A stretch of 64,000 bases of DNA, from the NCBI GenBank assembly GCA_017645765.1, contig JAGCNV010000040.1, positions 35,294 through 99,293 of the forward strand. The letters run 5' to 3'. A model generated the notes under the pieces. It was not told the origin of the DNA and searched no databases. It saw nothing but the letters and a program-made list of their open reading frames with translations. Origin of the DNA: a bacterium (lineage in GTDB: Bacteria > UBP6 > UBA1177). Position numbers and translations under genes: made by a program. Numbering within the stretch: the first letter of the stretch is position 1; each line of letters opens with the position of its first letter. Positions 6,836-15,409 of the stretch are shown here, in pieces.

Positions 6836-8984
6836 CGGACGTATAGTAGTAATAATTCGATTTGTAGTATGACGAGTGATAGTAGGAATAGCCGTAATAT
6901 GACTTAAACTTCTTTTCCTGCTTAAAATCGATGTTGTTGACGACAACGCCGAGACGAACGATGCCGGGTTTCGAAATATTCGCAATTACAGACTTGAATA
7001 CATCGCGCGGAGTCTCGCTTATGTTGACGGCAAGAATAAGTCCGTCGGTAAGAGGCGCGATCGTTGCTGCATCGCTTACCGGACTGAGAGGCGGAGTATC
7101 GATAATGACGACATCGTAAATCTCAGAGAAATCCTTCAGAATATCGGCAAAACGGGCACTTTCAAGAAGTTCGGCGGGGTTCGGCGGAATAATGCCGGCC
7201 GTAACCACATCAAGTCCTTCGTAAACGTTTTTATTGATGACATCATCCATCGAATGTTCACCGACGATCAAAGTCGAAAGGCCCTTTTCGTTCTTAAGCC
7301 CGAAAACTTTATGGACTCTCGGTTTTCTCATATCGGCATCAATAAGAAGCACCTTCTTGCCGGCAACTGAATAACTTGCTGCAAGGTTTGAAGAAACGAT
7401 CGTTTTACCTTCATGCGGAACCGAACTTGTAACAAGCATTACTCTGAGTTTCGAATCGGGATTGCTCAGCTTGATATTGGTTCTGAGAGACCTGAAAGCC
7501 TCAACTGCGAGGTTTTTGCCGCTTTTATCCTCAAAAGCGATCTCTTTGAACTGAGAGGTTTCGATCTGCTGGAACTTCGGAATAATGCCGAGAAGCGACT
7601 TCCCTGAAATCGTTTCGAGCTCCTTGAAACTCTTGAATTTGGTATCGAAAAATTCGACGAGGAAAACCGCGAGAGATGCTAAAACAAGCGCGATCGCAAA
7701 ACCTGCAAGAAGGATTATCTGCTTTTTCGGTTTCACCGGGATCTTAGAAACAAGCGCACGGTCAATCATACGGATGTTGTTGTTTTTGAGAAGCGCGCTG
7801 AGATCGGCCTCTTTCGACCTTTCGAGAACTATGTCGTAAAGTTTTTTGTTTGTTTCGACTTCACGGCGCAGCTTGCTGTAGTTAATATCGAGCTTGTTAA
7901 GATTTATCGCCTCAGTCTGAGATTCGGAAAGCATCTTGCGGTTCTTTTTCATCTCGTTGTCGAGCATTTTCAACTCGAGATTGTAACTGTTTATTACCCC
8001 TTCGATCTCACTTTTGAAAGTCTTTTCGATATTTTCCTTGTCGGCAAGCAGAGTAACGACTTTCGGATGTTTCTCGCCATAAACCTGCTCGGACTCGTTT
8101 ATCTTCGAAACGACTTCCAAATATTTCAACTTTAGATTAGCTATAAGAGGGTTTTCCTTACTGATTCCCTTAAAAATACCTTCTTCGGGCTTTTCGATGT
8201 CAAGATGCGCATACTCCTCAATTTTCGCTGCAAGAGAATTTCTCTTTATCTCCTGATCGGTCAGAGTGTTTGTCAGCTTGATTATGCGGTTAGAAAGAAG
8301 TTCCTGCTTCGCCTCGAAAGTCGTAGCAAGAACATTGTTGCTCTGCTTAAACTCGAAAAGCATCATCTCCGAATTTTCGAGGTTCTGCTTGAGGCTGACA
8401 CTCTGATCCATGAGCCAGCGAGCCGCGTCCTTCGTCTCGAAATACTTCTTTTCGAGGTTAAATTCGATGTAGGATGAAGCAACCGCATTCGCCAAAAAAG
8501 CAGCTTTATCAGGATCTTTGTCTTCGACCGACACACGCACAATATTGCTGTTTTTCTGCGGCATGACATCGATTTTTTTCAGAAGAACCTCAACCGGATC
8601 AATATCCTTAAGAGAGTCAGGTTCTATTTTCTCCAGATCAAAACCCAAATACTCCAGAATATTATCCCCCGGTACCATTTCTAGCACTTTCTGCGCAACG
8701 GCACGGCTCTGGATAATTTCATACTGAGTGGCATAGTAATCCCTATTTGCGTAGTAACTACCCTGATTTCCGCTCTGGATGATCTCCATGTTACCGCCAA
8801 GAACATTCGCCGCTTTAGGCTCAATTTCAATAGTTACAGTTGATGAATAAATTTTCTCCATGCGGTACAGCTGCGCAACAGTAAAAGTCATCACGATCAG
8901 GATTATAGCGATAAACAGATAAATATGCCTCTTCAACAAGGCAAGGATTTCCATTAAATCTATTTCGCGTTCCTGTTCATTCAT
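6795..8984 (-). CDS. Wzc-type polysaccharide co-polymerase / BY-family tyrosine autokinase
   Basis: 729 residues. A Wzz domain starts with a membrane helix (about 21-39), followed by a long periplasmic coiled-coil part and a second helix near 425-450. The cytoplasmic BY-kinase has Walker A HEGKT (524-528), Walker A' LLIDADMRKP (546-555) and Walker B VVIIDTPP (625-632). The tail at about 696-715 holds 11 tyrosines, the autophosphorylation cluster. Wzc proteins control chain length and export of capsule or exopolysaccharide across the inner membrane together with an OPX protein. The gene overlaps the OPX gene by one base and the RlpA-like gene downstream. No glycosyltransferase, Wzx or Wzy gene is in the window, so the sugar synthesis genes lie elsewhere. 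Confidence 0.94.
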   Translation of the reverse strand: MNEQEREIDLMEILALLKRHIYLFIAIILIVMTFTVAQLYRMEKIYSSTVTIEIEPKAANVLGGNMEIIQSGNQGSYYANRDYYATQYEIIQSRAVAQKVLEMVPGDNILEYLGFDLEKIEPDSLKDIDPVEVLLKKIDVMPQKNSNIVRVSVEDKDPDKAAFLANAVASSYIEFNLEKKYFETKDAARWLMDQSVSLKQNLENSEMMLFEFKQSNNVLATTFEAKQELLSNRIIKLTNTLTDQEIKRNSLAAKIEEYAHLDIEKPEEGIFKGISKENPLIANLKLKYLEVVSKINESEQVYGEKHPKVVTLLADKENIEKTFKSEIEGVINSYNLELKMLDNEMKKNRKMLSESQTEAINLNKLDINYSKLRREVETNKKLYDIVLERSKEADLSALLKNNNIRMIDRALVSKIPVKPKKQIILLAGFAIALVLASLAVFLVEFFDTKFKSFKELETISGKSLLGIIPKFQQIETSQFKEIAFEDKSGKNLAVEAFRSLRTNIKLSNPDSKLRVMLVTSSVPHEGKTIVSSNLAASYSVAGKKVLLIDADMRKPRVHKVFGLKNEKGLSTLIVGEHSMDDVINKNVYEGLDVVTAGIIPPNPAELLESARFADILKDFSEIYDVVIIDTPPLSPVSDAATIAPLTDGLILAVNISETPRDVFKSVIANISKPGIVRLGVVVNNIDFKQEKKFKSYYGYSYYHSSYYKSNYYYYTSDEDGKTKKKKKHS

Positions 8985-9622
8985 CAGAAGAATCTCTCTC
9001 CGACAAAAACAATATCCCCGGCATCAAGATAAAAATTTTCCTTCGCGCCGTTAACTATTGATTTTATATCAACAACAAAACGATTTTCCCTGCCGTTTCC
9101 ACCCTTTCTTGTCACGACAACATTTGAAAGGTCTGCCAGATTGGTGAATCCGCCGGCAAGGCTTATCGCCTCAATGACGCTCATCCGCCTTCTTATCGGA
9201 AAACTACCGGCTTTTTTGACCTGTCCCAAAACGAAAATACGCTTGCTTACGAACTCTTCAACCGAAACCGCGACATTAGGATCTTTAAGATACCCCTCTT
9301 TCAATTTTGACGAAATCTTCATCGCAAGGGTAAAAATATTAAGCCCGTCGACCTTGATTTCACCTATGAAAGGAAAAGTAATATAACCTTCCGGACTTAC
9401 CTGATAAACACCGGAAAGTTCCTTTTCATTGTAAACCTGGATTTTAATCTTGTCGCCGGCACCGATGAAAGAAAGATGATCCTCCTCTTCTTCCACAACA
9501 ACTTCATCAGAAGTCTGGGAACTCATTTGTCTGTCGGCATTGTTTTCTCCGACTTTTATTGTGCAGGATACAAAAAGCGCAAGACTAAAAAAAAATAACA
9601 GCTTTGGGAGAAGTCTGTTCAT
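8984..9622 (-). CDS. Outer-membrane polysaccharide export lipoprotein (short OPX / Wza family)
   Basis: 212 residues with a lipoprotein signal (LFVSC, lipid on C20). Residues about 55-140 are the Poly_export domain (GDKIKIQVY ... GYITFPFIGEIKV), followed by one SLBB domain (RIFVLGQVKKAGSF...AGGFT). The protein stops there: the C-terminal amphipathic helix that forms the Wza pore in the outer membrane is absent. Known for such short OPX proteins, including those of Myxococcus: a separate beta-barrel porin serves as the exit. The gene just upstream encodes such a barrel, 5 bp away. Together with the Wzc-type kinase (one-base overlap) it forms an export set. Confidence 0.92.
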   Translation of the reverse strand: MNRLLPKLLFFFSLALFVSCTIKVGENNADRQMSSQTSDEVVVEEEEDHLSFIGAGDKIKIQVYNEKELSGVYQVSPEGYITFPFIGEIKVDGLNIFTLAMKISSKLKEGYLKDPNVAVSVEEFVSKRIFVLGQVKKAGSFPIRRRMSVIEAISLAGGFTNLADLSNVVVTRKGGNGRENRFVVDIKSIVNGAKENFYLDAGDIVFVGERFF

Positions 9623-9627
9623 AAGAA

Positions 9628-11043
9628 TTAGTAATCCAGAACGATTGAAAGCATTACTCTATGATCAATGTAGTCATAATGAGACGAAACCGTTCTTGTA
9701 TAATTCTGAGCAGCGTCCGCTGCGTGATTGAAATTCGTTGTCGAAGTTCTGACGTAATCGGTATCTTTGTATTCAAGATCATAACCGAGCTTGAGACCGA
9801 ACCACGGGAAAATAGCATAAGAAAGCGCAGGAGCAAATTTTACAAGGTGATCTCTGCGTTTTCCTTTCGGCATAATAATCGTGTACGTAAAATCCTCGTC
9901 AGTTCTCTCATAAGAATATGAATCGTCGTTCTCGGTCATAGTGTATCCCTCTCTGTTCTTGAACTCTATATTCTTGCCATACATAAGGTAAGAATAACTG
10001 AAATTCATCGAAGCAAGGAAATGCTTTGCAAACTTCTGTTTAAAGTTCAAGTAAACTTTATGCGTCGAATTATACTGGAAATAAGCGGAAGGACGCATTG
10101 TTTTGAGGTAACCGAGAGCAAGACCGGTATCCTGATATTTGAAAATCAATTCTGCATTCATATTGTAGTCATGCTGAACACTGCTGCTGACATTTGCAGA
10201 ATAACCGGCTGCAAGTTTAGCAGAAATATAAGGGGTGAACTGACTCATTATACCAAGGAAAAGGTTTATCGGAACCGCTCTGGCATCACTACGGATTCTT
10301 GATTCATAGTAATCCTGATATCTTAGCGAAAAAGAAGCAAAAGCCATCGTTTTCGGGAGGAATTTCCATCTTCCGAAAAGGTCAAGAAAGGGAGAAATGT
10401 AGTTGTAATCTTTATAAGCGGTACTATCTTTTGACTGTTCAAGATAGTTGATGTCGAAACCGAGCTTGATTTTTCCGTAAAAGACATCTTCAACACTCTT
10501 GAATGCTACACCAAGCACAAAAGAATCGAAAAGGTTTCTGTTCTTTCCGGAAAGTTCCTGTCCGTCGGGAGTAGAAGATCTCGAAAGAGAGTTTTTGAAA
10601 TCGAAAATTATAAGACCGTCTTTGTTGAACTCACCCAAAAGATCCGATCTGATGTCAAGTTCGGAAAGCTTTTTCGATGTTTTCTTGTCTTCAAGACCAA
10701 GATAGTGGTTATAGTCGAAAAGCAACGAAAAACCGACGGTTTTCTTATCATCATCAAGTTTGATACGGAGAGACGGACTGTAGTGGAGAATCATATCCGA
10801 AATGATCTCTGTTTTCTGCTCAGCACCATCGTTTTCTCTCGTGTCAGTTGTAACAGAATCTTCCGAAGCTTTCGTAATGTTGGACTCGAATTCCGGATTG
10901 ATTGCGATACCGACATTCAAAACCGTATCTTTTGTTATTTTGAAACCTTTTTCCGGAGCATCTTCCGCGAATACGGAGACAGGAAAAAACATAGCAAGCA
11001 GTACAAAACAAACTGCCAAAACAAAATTTCTGTTAGTTGTCAT
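9628..11043 (-). CDS. Outer-membrane beta-barrel protein, likely polysaccharide exit porin
   Basis: 471 residues with a signal peptide (cut near VFAED, residues 25-27). Most of the protein is alternating amphipathic strands with aromatic girdles, and the last residues (MLSIVLDY) end in an aromatic as outer-membrane barrels do. I recognise no named family with certainty; length and position fit the 18-stranded Wzp-type barrels that pair with short OPX proteins in myxobacteria. The gene is 5 bp upstream of the OPX gene. Alternative: a structural barrel of the neighbouring Glt/Nfs-like machine. Confidence 0.72.
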   Translation of the reverse strand: MTTNRNFVLAVCFVLLAMFFPVSVFAEDAPEKGFKITKDTVLNVGIAINPEFESNITKASEDSVTTDTRENDGAEQKTEIISDMILHYSPSLRIKLDDDKKTVGFSLLFDYNHYLGLEDKKTSKKLSELDIRSDLLGEFNKDGLIIFDFKNSLSRSSTPDGQELSGKNRNLFDSFVLGVAFKSVEDVFYGKIKLGFDINYLEQSKDSTAYKDYNYISPFLDLFGRWKFLPKTMAFASFSLRYQDYYESRIRSDARAVPINLFLGIMSQFTPYISAKLAAGYSANVSSSVQHDYNMNAELIFKYQDTGLALGYLKTMRPSAYFQYNSTHKVYLNFKQKFAKHFLASMNFSYSYLMYGKNIEFKNREGYTMTENDDSYSYERTDEDFTYTIIMPKGKRRDHLVKFAPALSYAIFPWFGLKLGYDLEYKDTDYVRTSTTNFNHAADAAQNYTRTVSSHYDYIDHRVMLSIVLDY

Positions 11044-11069
11044 CTTACGTTACCCAAAACAATCATTGA

Positions 11070-11726
11070 TTACATAGTTGGACTCTCAGTATCCTGAGCA
11101 GGTTCTTCTTCAGGCACAGCCTGAGAAGCATCTTCCGGCGTTTCTGTAACAGTCGCAGCAATTTCTTCACTTGCAGAACCGTCATTCGTAGTCTGAATAA
11201 CACCGCTCGCATCAACACCGGCTGCATCCGCAGAATCTGAACCTTCCATAGCACCGCGGTTAATTTCGGTAACCATATCGTTACCCATATTAAGAGTCAT
11301 AGCACTGGAAAGAGAAGCTTTAACATTGACATTCTGTTGTTCAGTTTTGGTTTGCGCCGTCTGATTGGAACGCTCGCATGATTTTGCAGCGGTCAATGCT
11401 TTTTCTGCCGATTCAGCCATTCCGTTCAAAATTACAAGCTGACCCTGAGCTTCAGCAAGTTTGCCGGCAGCAGCCAAAGCCACAATCTTCGAAGCTATGC
11501 CTGATGCACTTGAAACCAAACCTTTAACTTCTCCGAGATGACCGGCAACACATGATTTCCATTTCTGATCCTTTGCCGCTGAAGCATCTGCGTTTTCCTT
11601 ATTCAACTCCGCCTCAACATCAGCAATTTTACTAGCCTTTGCCTGAGCATCATCTTTAATATCTGCATAAAGTGCAGAAGCCAAAAGCAAAGAGACAAAC
11701 AATAAAAAAATCTTTGAAAAAGACAT
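11070..11726 (-). CDS. Secreted protein of unknown function
   Basis: 218 residues, with a signal peptide (1-21, ending LYAD). A helical, Ala-rich middle contains two cysteines (in KSCVAG and KSCERS), which could form a disulfide. The tail from about 160 is acidic, rich in Ser/Glu/Pro, and probably disordered. I recognise no family. It sits between the AgmX-type gene and the barrel gene with short gaps (21 and 26 bp), so it is probably a periplasmic part of the machine encoded by cluster B. Confidence 0.65.
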   Translation of the reverse strand: MSFSKIFLLFVSLLLASALYADIKDDAQAKASKIADVEAELNKENADASAAKDQKWKSCVAGHLGEVKGLVSSASGIASKIVALAAAGKLAEAQGQLVILNGMAESAEKALTAAKSCERSNQTAQTKTEQQNVNVKASLSSAMTLNMGNDMVTEINRGAMEGSDSADAAGVDASGVIQTTNDGSASEEIAATVTETPEDASQAVPEEEPAQDTESPTM

Positions 11727-11747
11727 TTTACACCTCTATACCAAATA

Positions 11748-13142
11748 TTAATTACTAAACATAAACGGGAAAGTAACGCTTGCAGGACCACCTTCCGGTT
11801 TCGGGAAACGCAGTCTGCTGATAACTCCTTTGATGCACTTTACAGTTTCAGCATCTTTGAGAGTATCTTCCGCGATATCGATACTTTCAACACGTCCTTT
11901 TTCGTTTATCAAAATAGTAACAGATACCTTACCTTTCAAAGTCGGATTTGCAAGCAACGCCTTGTCGTAGCAACGTTTTACAGCCGCACTGCTGCCTCTA
12001 ATTGTTTTAGCTACACTTGCGGAATCAACAGCACCGTCAACTTCAGTTTTGCCGACCGAAGCCTTGCCGACAACAGCTTTTTCAGCTCTTCCTTTAACTG
12101 CGACAGCGCCTTCAGATTTCTCGACTTTGAGATCGTCTATCTTTGCCGTTTCGACAGCACCAGCATCACCTTTTCTACTGCGCTGCGAAGAACTCGTGGC
12201 GACACCGATCTGTTTTACACCTGAAAGAGCCGAGTCTATATCTCTGTCTTTGCCGCCGTCACCGAGGACATCTGTAATAAATCCACCGGTACCGCCTTCA
12301 CCAACTGAACCGATCATTCTCAAAAGACCTTTGCCGGCAACTTTCTTCTGCATTTCAGCCACACGGACAGATTCTTCACGCTGAATTGTTGAAGCATCTC
12401 TCGGTTTTTCCACTTTTTTAGGAGCTGCTTCCTGTGGTTCAGCCTTTTTAGCTTTTGCAGCAGTCGCAGTAGCATTCGGATCGATTTCCTTTTCTTCTTT
12501 CGGATTCTTATCCTCTATTTCTTTTTCCTCTATGACTTCATCTTTCGCATCATCAAGTTCCGGAGCAATAAGTTTTGCAAAACGGTTCGGAACATCAACA
12601 AGTTCCGTAGGCTCCGGTTTCGGAACATTCATAAGATAAATTGCAAAGAAGAAATAGCCGAAAACCATTATGATCAGCTCTATCGAAACGAAAGGCCAAT
12701 CAAAATGCTGAGTCCAAGAACCTCTAATCGACTTCGGCAGTCTCAATTTCGGAGGTTTCGGCGAAGGAACTACGAATTGAAACAGTACTATTGCATTCCC
12801 GATAAGAATTTTTCCGCGATAATCTTCGGAAATAGGAAGGACATAGTCATCACCGCGTCTCTTCAGCGTTCCACTTTTAATCAGATCTTCAATTTCCTTC
12901 GGCTCGCCTTTAAGGAAAATCTTACCAGTCATCTTCTGCGTAAGAACAAGCTCATAGCGACCTGACCTGAAATAAAACATCGGGAACTTGCCGGACAAAA
13001 AAGACGAAGGCACAACAAAATGCGCTTTTTCCGAGTCACCTATAAAAACCGTCTCTGCTTTTCTGAATACCTGTTCATCAAGGATTCGACCGTTCTGAAT
13101 AACGCCGACCCTCAATATCTTCTCTGATATCCCCTGGGGCAT
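11748..13142 (-). CDS. AgmX/PglI-type TonB-like protein with FHA-like N-terminus (GltG-like, cluster B)
   Basis: 464 residues. Residues 1-120 form a beta-rich cytoplasmic part resembling an FHA domain. One membrane helix follows at about 155-172, then a periplasmic Lys/Glu/Ala/Pro-rich linker and a C-terminal AgmX/PglI domain (about 375-464, with CYDKALLANPTLKGKVSV and RFPKPEGG). Known: in Myxococcus, GltG and GltJ have this layout and link the proton-driven motor in the inner membrane to periplasmic parts. The gene follows the TolQ and two TolR genes, so it is likely the partner of that motor. It is paralogous to 25249-26658. Confidence 0.85.
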   Translation of the reverse strand: MPQGISEKILRVGVIQNGRILDEQVFRKAETVFIGDSEKAHFVVPSSFLSGKFPMFYFRSGRYELVLTQKMTGKIFLKGEPKEIEDLIKSGTLKRRGDDYVLPISEDYRGKILIGNAIVLFQFVVPSPKPPKLRLPKSIRGSWTQHFDWPFVSIELIIMVFGYFFFAIYLMNVPKPEPTELVDVPNRFAKLIAPELDDAKDEVIEEKEIEDKNPKEEKEIDPNATATAAKAKKAEPQEAAPKKVEKPRDASTIQREESVRVAEMQKKVAGKGLLRMIGSVGEGGTGGFITDVLGDGGKDRDIDSALSGVKQIGVATSSSQRSRKGDAGAVETAKIDDLKVEKSEGAVAVKGRAEKAVVGKASVGKTEVDGAVDSASVAKTIRGSSAAVKRCYDKALLANPTLKGKVSVTILINEKGRVESIDIAEDTLKDAETVKCIKGVISRLRFPKPEGGPASVTFPFMFSN

Positions 13143-13218
13143 AACAACCTCGTAAAATGCAATAATAATCTTTCAAAAAACAGTGACCGGCAACTTAATG
13201 CCGGCCACCTTAAACATA

Positions 13219-13794
13219 CTAACCGGCAGCAGAAATCGTAGCGAACTTAAAGTTCGAGAATTCTGCCTGACCAGCTGTATACATAACTTCTGTCAACAAA
13301 CGATACGGAGTTTCCTTATCCATAACGATTGTAGCGACACCATCAAACTTAACGGTCGGGTTGATTGCTTCAAGCCTTCTTTTCTTTTCAACAGCTTCAA
13401 CAAGAGCCTTATTCAAAGGAATGATGAAATAAGCATCTTCGCCGCCGCGTTTCTGAGAAGCTTCAACTTTTCCGTCTTTTACAACCGAAACAGGCTCGTT
13501 GTCAACAACGATTGAAGACTTGGCAACCGTAATTGTAACAGTCGCCGCAGGCTGCAAGAGTGAAGTTGACTTCGGAATATCCAAGTCTGGTCCTGGAGTA
13601 ATGTTGATAGGATCTGTTGCATAGCTCTTAAGCAGGAAAACGAGCATGATCGTAAGAATATCCATCAACGAGTTGATGTTTAATTTCTGTCCGCCAGCGC
13701 TTTCTCTTCCTGTTTTAGATTTTCTCCTGCTCATCAGGATTTCTTCTTCATAATTGTCCGGGAGGTATTCGTAAGTTTTGTTTTCTTCTGCCAT
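13219..13794 (-). CDS. ExbD/TolR-family motor protein with conserved Asp
   Basis: 191 residues. A cytoplasmic N-terminus precedes one membrane helix at about 38-58 (LNINSLMDILTIML), with the aspartate of the proton path at D45. A periplasmic domain follows. ExbD/TolR proteins with a TolQ-like partner use proton flow to drive movement of a periplasmic or outer-membrane partner. The start chosen has a strong ribosome site (AAGGAGG). Fourth gene after the small periplasmic gene in cluster B, 10 bp after the other ExbD-like gene. Likely counterpart of AglQ/AglS of Myxococcus. Confidence 0.9.
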   Translation of the reverse strand: MAEENKTYEYLPDNYEEEILMSRRKSKTGRESAGGQKLNINSLMDILTIMLVFLLKSYATDPINITPGPDLDIPKSTSLLQPAATVTITVAKSSIVVDNEPVSVVKDGKVEASQKRGGEDAYFIIPLNKALVEAVEKKRRLEAINPTVKFDGVATIVMDKETPYRLLTEVMYTAGQAEFSNFKFATISAAG

Positions 13795-13804
13795 AATACC
13801 CTCC

Positions 13805-14353
13805 TTATGCTATGCCTGCGCTAAGTACGACGTTCGGGAAAAGAGTTTTCTTCTTTTCGCCGTCCTTTTTCTCGCGGGTAGCGTCCATTATTTTCATAAT
13901 GTATTTGTACTTAGTGTTCGGCTCAGCCGTAATAATAATATTTTCTTCAGCCGGATTTGCATCTTTCAAATCCGAAATGATCTCTACAAGTTTATCAATA
14001 TCATAAACTTTTGCATCGACCATTCTGCCTTCCGCATCTTCTTCTTGTCCGTCAATTTTAAGAATTGTAGGACCCAACGGATCGTCTTTGTTTTCAATAA
14101 CCTGATCTCTTACAAAAACAGTGATGCCTCTGTCAGTGAGAGCAACTGTCAGTTTAAGAGGTTTATCATCCGGTCTGTCTGCCGGCGGATTTGCCTCGGA
14201 AGAAGGACCGATCTGCGGTGTAGCAACGTTGACAACGGCTATTTTTACAGACTCCATTGAGGTCAACAACAACGGTATAAGAATAAGAATGAGGTTCATT
14301 GCAGCCGTCATATCGAGATCCTGAGTGGATCCTTCTGAACGTCTCTTACCCAT
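13805..14353 (-). CDS. ExbD/TolR-family protein with Asn in place of the proton-carrying Asp
   Basis: 182 residues with the standard ExbD/TolR layout: short N-terminus, one membrane helix (about 14-33) and a periplasmic domain. Aligning the helix starts, the position that is Asp in active TolR/ExbD (and D45 in the neighbour) is N20 here (LDMTAAMNLILILI). D14 is three residues before the membrane core and is not at the usual place. It may therefore be a structural rather than proton-carrying subunit. It lies between the TolQ-like and the other ExbD-like gene, with gaps of 28 and 10 bp. Confidence 0.88.
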   Translation of the reverse strand: MGKRRSEGSTQDLDMTAAMNLILILIPLLLTSMESVKIAVVNVATPQIGPSSEANPPADRPDDKPLKLTVALTDRGITVFVRDQVIENKDDPLGPTILKIDGQEEDAEGRMVDAKVYDIDKLVEIISDLKDANPAEENIIITAEPNTKYKYIMKIMDATREKKDGEKKKTLFPNVVLSAGIA

Positions 14354-14381
14354 TTTTTATTCCTCCAAATGTGTCTGTTTA

Positions 14382-15023
14382 CTACTCAGCCGTTCCTTTT
14401 TCTCTGTTAACAAGCAGGTTTGAAAGTTTTACAGAGTAAAGATCAAGGTCGTTGAGTATTTTTCCTGCAAGACCATTGAGAACAAGGTGAATGATCGTTC
14501 CAGGAATAGCGATCATAAGACCCCAACCGGTGGTGTTCATAGCGATAGCGATACCGCTTGCAAGCATTGCCGATTTCTGCTCAGGAGCAGCGTGAGCAAC
14601 TGCGTCGAATGCATCAATAAGTCCGAAAATCGTTCCAAGAAGTCCGAACATTGTAGCGGTACTCGAAATAGCGAACATGCTGGGAAGGAGTTTCGAAATT
14701 TTCGGTGTTACTTCAAGAGTAGCCTCTTCCATTGCGTTCTGGATTTCAAGCTCGCCTCTGTTAGCTCTGGAAAGACCAGCTTTCATAACTTTTGCAAGTG
14801 CTGCATCGCCTGCTGCGTCGCAAAGTTTGATAGCTTTGTCAACATTGTTTGCCATAACAAGTTTCTGGATCTGTTTCATCAAATTTGCGCCGTTTGTGTT
14901 GAATTTTACAAGAAGGAAAATGCATTTGTAAATTGCAACACCGAGAACGTAAAGACCGCAAACAGCGATGAAGTGCATGAACGTTCCGCCTGAACGATAA
15001 AACTCAGCAAACCAAGTAATCAT
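14382..15023 (-). CDS. MotA/TolQ/ExbB-family proton channel protein (AglR-like)
   Basis: 213 residues, with three membrane helices: about 17-40, 110-140 (with MFGLLGTIFGLIDAF) and 150-180 (TTGWGLMIAIPGTIIH). The two later segments carry the family's GLLGT and AIP signatures. With the two ExbD-like proteins downstream it should form a TolQR-type stator in the inner membrane. The order TolQ-TolR-TolR, followed by an AgmX-type gene, matches the AglRQS motor plus Glt adaptor of Myxococcus. The ribosome site AGGAGG is strong. This is the only such channel gene in the window. Confidence 0.92.
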   Translation of the reverse strand: MITWFAEFYRSGGTFMHFIAVCGLYVLGVAIYKCIFLLVKFNTNGANLMKQIQKLVMANNVDKAIKLCDAAGDAALAKVMKAGLSRANRGELEIQNAMEEATLEVTPKISKLLPSMFAISSTATMFGLLGTIFGLIDAFDAVAHAAPEQKSAMLASGIAIAMNTTGWGLMIAIPGTIIHLVLNGLAGKILNDLDLYSVKLSNLLVNREKGTAE

Positions 15024-15056
15024 AGTAGATCCTCCTAAAAAAATAAAAATAATATA

Positions 15057-15275
15057 CTAGAAAGCATCGTCTACACAGACGGCTTTCTCCACCTCTTCCA
15101 AAAAACTAACATTCAGATCCAGCGAACGGTACGAAAACTTAGCCCTTGACAAAAACGTCATGACTTCGGGTTTCTGTATGGTTCCTTCGATCTGAATCTC
15201 TTCTATAACAATTGTTTTCGCTTCAACATTAAACGAAAAAAGCAATGAAGCAATAAGCGCACAAATAAAAAGCAT
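15057..15275 (-). CDS. Small periplasmic protein, EGxIxKP family (cluster B copy)
   Basis: The frame extends further upstream, but the start at 15275 gives a clean signal peptide (1-18, ending VEAK) and an AAGGG ribosome site. The mature part is about 54 residues, with IQIEGTIQKPEVMTFLSRAKFSY. It is clearly related to the product of 26702-26962 (MLEGQIKKPSGSFLMDRSKTKF), which occupies the equivalent place in cluster A. Function unknown. Position just before the motor genes and after the TPR lipoprotein points to a conserved periplasmic part of the machine. Confidence 0.7.
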   Translation of the reverse strand: MLFICALIASLLFSFNVEAKTIVIEEIQIEGTIQKPEVMTFLSRAKFSYRSLDLNVSFLEEVEKAVCVDDAF

Positions 15276-15409
15276 CACAAAATTACCCTTTATAAGAACA
15301 AAGTTGGCGGGAATATATACGAACAAATTTTTTAAAGCAAATTTTTTGGCAAAAGCGTTGCAAAAAATACGCAACAATCTGATTATACTACCATTTTTAA
15401 ACATCGCTT

